A DNA stretch of 64,000 nt from Jiella marina (GTDB lineage: Bacteria; Pseudomonadota; Alphaproteobacteria; Rhizobiales; Rhizobiaceae): the NCBI RefSeq assembly GCF_024359545.1, contig NZ_JAKQZG010000004.1, positions 186,001 to 250,000 of the forward strand, in the 5' to 3' direction. Shown here one piece after another: positions 61,582-64,000 of the stretch. Positions within the stretch are counted from its first letter, which is position 1, and each line of letters starts with the position of its first letter. The notes beneath the pieces are model-generated. The model did not search any database. It worked only from the letters and a program-made list of their open reading frames with translations, and had not been told where the DNA came from. A program made the translations under genes and the position numbers.

Positions 61582-62619
61582 TCAACACGGGTTCACGGGC
61601 GGCTCGCCCGCAAGAAAGCGGCGCACTTCCTCGGCCGCCTGCTCGGCGGCGTAGGAGACGGTCTTCACCGAAGCGCCGGCGATGTGCGGGGTCAGCGTGA
61701 CGTTCGGCAGCTTCAGGAGCGGCCAGTCCGGCGGCACCGGCTCGACGGCGAAGGTCTCGAGCATCGCCCCGCGGAGGCGGCCGGACTGGAGCGTTTCCGT
61801 CAGCGCGTCATAGTCGACGAGCGGTCCGCGTGCCGTGTTGACCAGGGTCGCGTCCGGCTTCATCCGGGCAAAGGTCTCGGCGTTCATGATCTTCGTCGTC
61901 TCTTCGGTCACCCTGCAGTGGAGCGTGACGACGTCGGACTCGTCCAGCAGCTTCTCCAGATTCACGTGCTCGACGCTCGCATCCGCGTCCTCGCGAGAGA
62001 GCTGGACATAGGGATCGGCGACCAGGATGCGGCACCCGAAGGCGCGCAGCAGTCGCACGACGCGGGTGCCGATCGCGCCATAGCCGACCACGCCGACGGT
62101 CATTTCAGATAGTTCCCGCCCCGTCCGGTCGGCCCGGTAGAGGTCGCCGCGCCAGGTATCGGCCCTCAGCGAGTCATGGCCGCGGGTGATGTTGCGGGTC
62201 TCGGCGATGATCGCGCCGAGCGTGAATTCCGCGACGGCCGAGGCGTTGCGTCCGGGCGTGTTCACCACCCGCACGCCAGCGTCGCGGGCGGCCGCCATGT
62301 CGATATTGACCGGTCCGCCGCGGGAGACGGCGACGAATTTCAGCTTCGGCAGTCGCTCGAACATCGCGCGCGACAGCGGGGCGAGATGGGTGACCAGCAG
62401 TTCAGCGTCGCCGATCATCTCGACCGTCGCGTCAGCCGAGCCCTGATATTCCTTCAGCCCGTCCATTCCGGCTACCGCATAGCCGTGCTCCATCGGCTCG
62501 TCCGGCCAGGGGAGGGTGTGCAGAATCATCTCCGGTGGGGCGGGGCAGGCCGCCTCGACCGCTTGCCGGAACATTTCCGGCAGCATGAAATGGTCGCCGA
62601 TGATCGAAAGCGAGGTCAT
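61582..62619 (-). CDS. D-isomer-specific 2-hydroxyacid dehydrogenase (SerA-like)
   Basis: A 345-residue NAD-dependent dehydrogenase. The catalytic domain surrounds a Rossmann segment TVGVVGYGAIGTRVVRLL, followed by the Arg in LVNTARGPLVDYD, the Glu near LETFAVEPVPPDWP and the His in LTPHIAGASVKTV. The ATG overlaps the kinase stop by 4 bp (ATGA). It resembles 3-phosphoglycerate dehydrogenases but without ACT domains. The substrate is probably an acid derived from the pathway of this operon. Confidence 0.92.
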   Translation of the reverse strand: MTSLSIIGDHFMLPEMFRQAVEAACPAPPEMILHTLPWPDEPMEHGYAVAGMDGLKEYQGSADATVEMIGDAELLVTHLAPLSRAMFERLPKLKFVAVSRGGPVNIDMAAARDAGVRVVNTPGRNASAVAEFTLGAIIAETRNITRGHDSLRADTWRGDLYRADRTGRELSEMTVGVVGYGAIGTRVVRLLRAFGCRILVADPYVQLSREDADASVEHVNLEKLLDESDVVTLHCRVTEETTKIMNAETFARMKPDATLVNTARGPLVDYDALTETLQSGRLRGAMLETFAVEPVPPDWPLLKLPNVTLTPHIAGASVKTVSYAAEQAAEEVRRFLAGEPPVNPC

Positions 62620-64000
62620 CCTGTCTGCATTCCGCGTTTGATGGTCGAAAGCCTCTTCCAGGCGGTAGGCAGCGCCTTGCGAAGGTCGCGATAAAGCTCG
62701 AAGGCCGCATCGTAATGGGGTGCGAGCTCGCTGTCCGGCGGCGTCGGATCGGACAGGCGGGGCGTGACCCAGGCTTCGGCCGCCGCCTCGATGTCCGGGT
62801 GATGGCCCTGCTGGACGAGGGCGATCATCACCGCGCCGGCCGCACCCGCTTCGGCGATATCCACGGTGCGCACCGGCCGGTCGAGGACGCTCGCCAGGAT
62901 CGACCGCATCGCCTTTGACCGCGCGGCACCACCCGTCAGGCGGATCTCGGACGGCAAGGCCCCGGTCGCCGAATAGCAATCACGCGCGGCGAAGGCGAGG
63001 CCTTCCAGCACGCTGCGCATCATGTCGGCAAAGCCGGCGTTGGCATGGAGACCGGTGAAGTTTGCCCGTGCGTTGGGGTCCATGAAGGGCCCGCGTTCGC
63101 CGGCCTCGGAGATGTAAGGGTGATAGAGCGCCGAGAGCGGCATACCTTCCAGTACGCGATCGTCGAGGCCCGTGACGAGGTCCTGCCGCCCGCGCTCGAC
63201 GCCTTCATAGCGCAGGATACCGGCGGCAAGATCGAGCATCCAATCGATGTTCAAGGTCGCGGCCATGTTCGACTGCATCTGCGCGACGGCCCGTTCGGAC
63301 GGCAGGAGCATGACATAGCCGCTGCCGTCCTCGTTCAGCACGACGTCGTCGCTCGAACGGACATGCCGCATATGCATGCCGGTCGAGCCGAGTACCGAGC
63401 AGCCCGCCGCCCCCTCGCGCGAGATCAGCCCGCCGCCGACGGCGGTGCAGACCACGTCGACATATCCGAGGATCACGGGTGTCCCGGCAAGCAGGCCAGT
63501 CGCCTGGGCCGCCGCCTCGCTCAGCGGATGGCTCTCCTTGCGGCCGTCGACGATCGGCGGCATGAGATGGCGCTGGTCCGTGAGGCCGAACCCTTCGATG
63601 ACGTCTTCGGCGTAGTCCCGGCTGCGGAAGTCGCCGAAGGTGAAGGTCGCTTCGGTCGGGTCGGTTGCGCGCGTGCCGGTGAGCTTGAAATAGAGCCAGT
63701 CCTTGCAGTGACACGCGGTGGCAGCGCGCTCCAGCCATTCCGGCGTGTTCTGCCGCATATGCAGGAGATGGACGCTCTGTTGGCAGGCATTCACGCCGGT
63801 CCCGGTGCGCTCATATTGCTGCCGATAGCCCTCGCGCTTCAGCATTGCGGAGGCCAATTCGCCGGCGCGGGCATCGAGCCAGAGCCAGGCGGGCGTCACG
63901 GGCTCGCCCTCCCGGTCGAACAGCCACGTGCCGTCGCCCTGGGCGGTGACCGCGACCGCCGCGACGCTCGCGGCCCCGCCCGGCAGTTTGCCGACAAGCT
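62616..64000 (-). CDS. EryA-like FGGY carbohydrate kinase, 5' end cut by window edge
   Basis: The C-terminal 462 codons visible here match EryA-type erythritol kinases in order and wording: LFDREGEPVTPAWLWLDARA, CHCKDWLYFKLTGTRATDP, EATFTFGDFRSRDYAEDVI, LGYVDVVCTAVGGGL, IGSTGMHM-like VLGSTGMHMRHV, NMAATLNIDWMLDLAAG, YHPYISEAGERGPFMDPNAR and SEIRLTGGAARSKAMRSILA. The frame stays open to 64000, so the start lies outside the window. It is the first visible gene of the operon. Substrate by homology: a tetritol or related short polyol. Confidence 0.88.
   Translation of the reverse strand, partial: LVGKLPGGAASVAAVAVTAQGDGTWLFDREGEPVTPAWLWLDARAGELASAMLKREGYRQQYERTGTGVNACQQSVHLLHMRQNTPEWLERAATACHCKDWLYFKLTGTRATDPTEATFTFGDFRSRDYAEDVIEGFGLTDQRHLMPPIVDGRKESHPLSEAAAQATGLLAGTPVILGYVDVVCTAVGGGLISREGAAGCSVLGSTGMHMRHVRSSDDVVLNEDGSGYVMLLPSERAVAQMQSNMAATLNIDWMLDLAAGILRYEGVERGRQDLVTGLDDRVLEGMPLSALYHPYISEAGERGPFMDPNARANFTGLHANAGFADMMRSVLEGLAFAARDCYSATGALPSEIRLTGGAARSKAMRSILASVLDRPVRTVDIAEAGAAGAVMIALVQQGHHPDIEAAAEAWVTPRLSDPTPPDSELAPHYDAAFELYRDLRKALPTAWKRLSTIKRGMQTG

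Noticed and set aside
1-64000. CRISPR arrays, prophage or insertion sequences
   Set aside because: No regularly spaced repeats, phage structural genes or transposase motifs were seen on either strand.

Overview
The window is a high-GC chromosomal segment from an alphaproteobacterium, most likely of the order Hyphomicrobiales (Rhizobiales). Supporting signs are a PdhS/DivL-type PAS kinase, a phasin gene, a tRNA-His with no encoded G-1 and with A73, a helix-hairpin-helix domain of the type found at the C-terminus of rhizobial NuoE, and alphaproteobacterial-type GshA, Glk and HslV. No species can be named from the sequence alone. No rRNA, prophage, CRISPR array or complete insertion sequence was seen. 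About 53 protein genes and one tRNA are supported. Most of the long opposite-strand ORFs are shadows of high-GC genes.

Layout. 0-11 kb holds housekeeping genes: a PH-domain protein, a GNAT, purD (-), a UbiA prenyltransferase (+), glk (-), mepA (-), hslV (+, with no hslU beside it), a small exported coiled-coil protein (-), a DUF952 protein and pyrD (+), a MATE transporter (-) and a histone-deacetylase-family enzyme (+). 11-21 kb holds an exported DUF7282-like protein, a membrane-anchored protein with a duplicated 24-residue motif and a C-terminal HhH domain, a periplasmic glucose oxidation unit (four-TM protein, PQQ dehydrogenase, aldose 1-epimerase) and a ferric-iron ABC transporter (binding protein plus fused permease, no ATPase). 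A candidate Irr-type operator lies upstream of the iron genes. 20-31 kb holds a methyltransferase, a 1248-residue kinase-like protein whose H-box histidine is glutamate, a phasin, tRNA-His, a cupin, a PliG-like lysozyme inhibitor, a nearly gene-free kilobase, a KGG-type small protein and xseA.

31-50 kb is a mosaic of regulators and membrane proteins: an exported pentapeptide-repeat protein, an MCP, LysR/DUF1127, a CNNM/CorC protein, a DUF937-like protein, a DUF998 protein, an AraC/cupin divergent pair, rsmE-gshA, an SDR, a GNAT, an XRE regulator, DUF2061, a universal stress protein, an AGCS symporter, a dual-specificity phosphatase, a MaoC hydratase and a small lipoprotein.

51-57.6 kb is a complete urea ABC transporter operon, urtABCDE. 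It is preceded by an excellent sigma-54 promoter and has a perfect UUCG hairpin between urtA and urtB. An AT-rich 84-residue orphan gene sits in the opposite direction between urtD and urtE. 57.6-64 kb is a tightly packed minus-strand carbohydrate operon: an EryA-like FGGY kinase (cut by the window edge), a 2-hydroxyacid dehydrogenase, a GlpD-like FAD dehydrogenase, a class II aldolase and a second FGGY kinase. Two of its junctions are 4-bp ATGA overlaps. The gene set suggests catabolism of a polyol or short sugar alcohol by phosphorylation, oxidation and aldol cleavage, with an unknown substrate.
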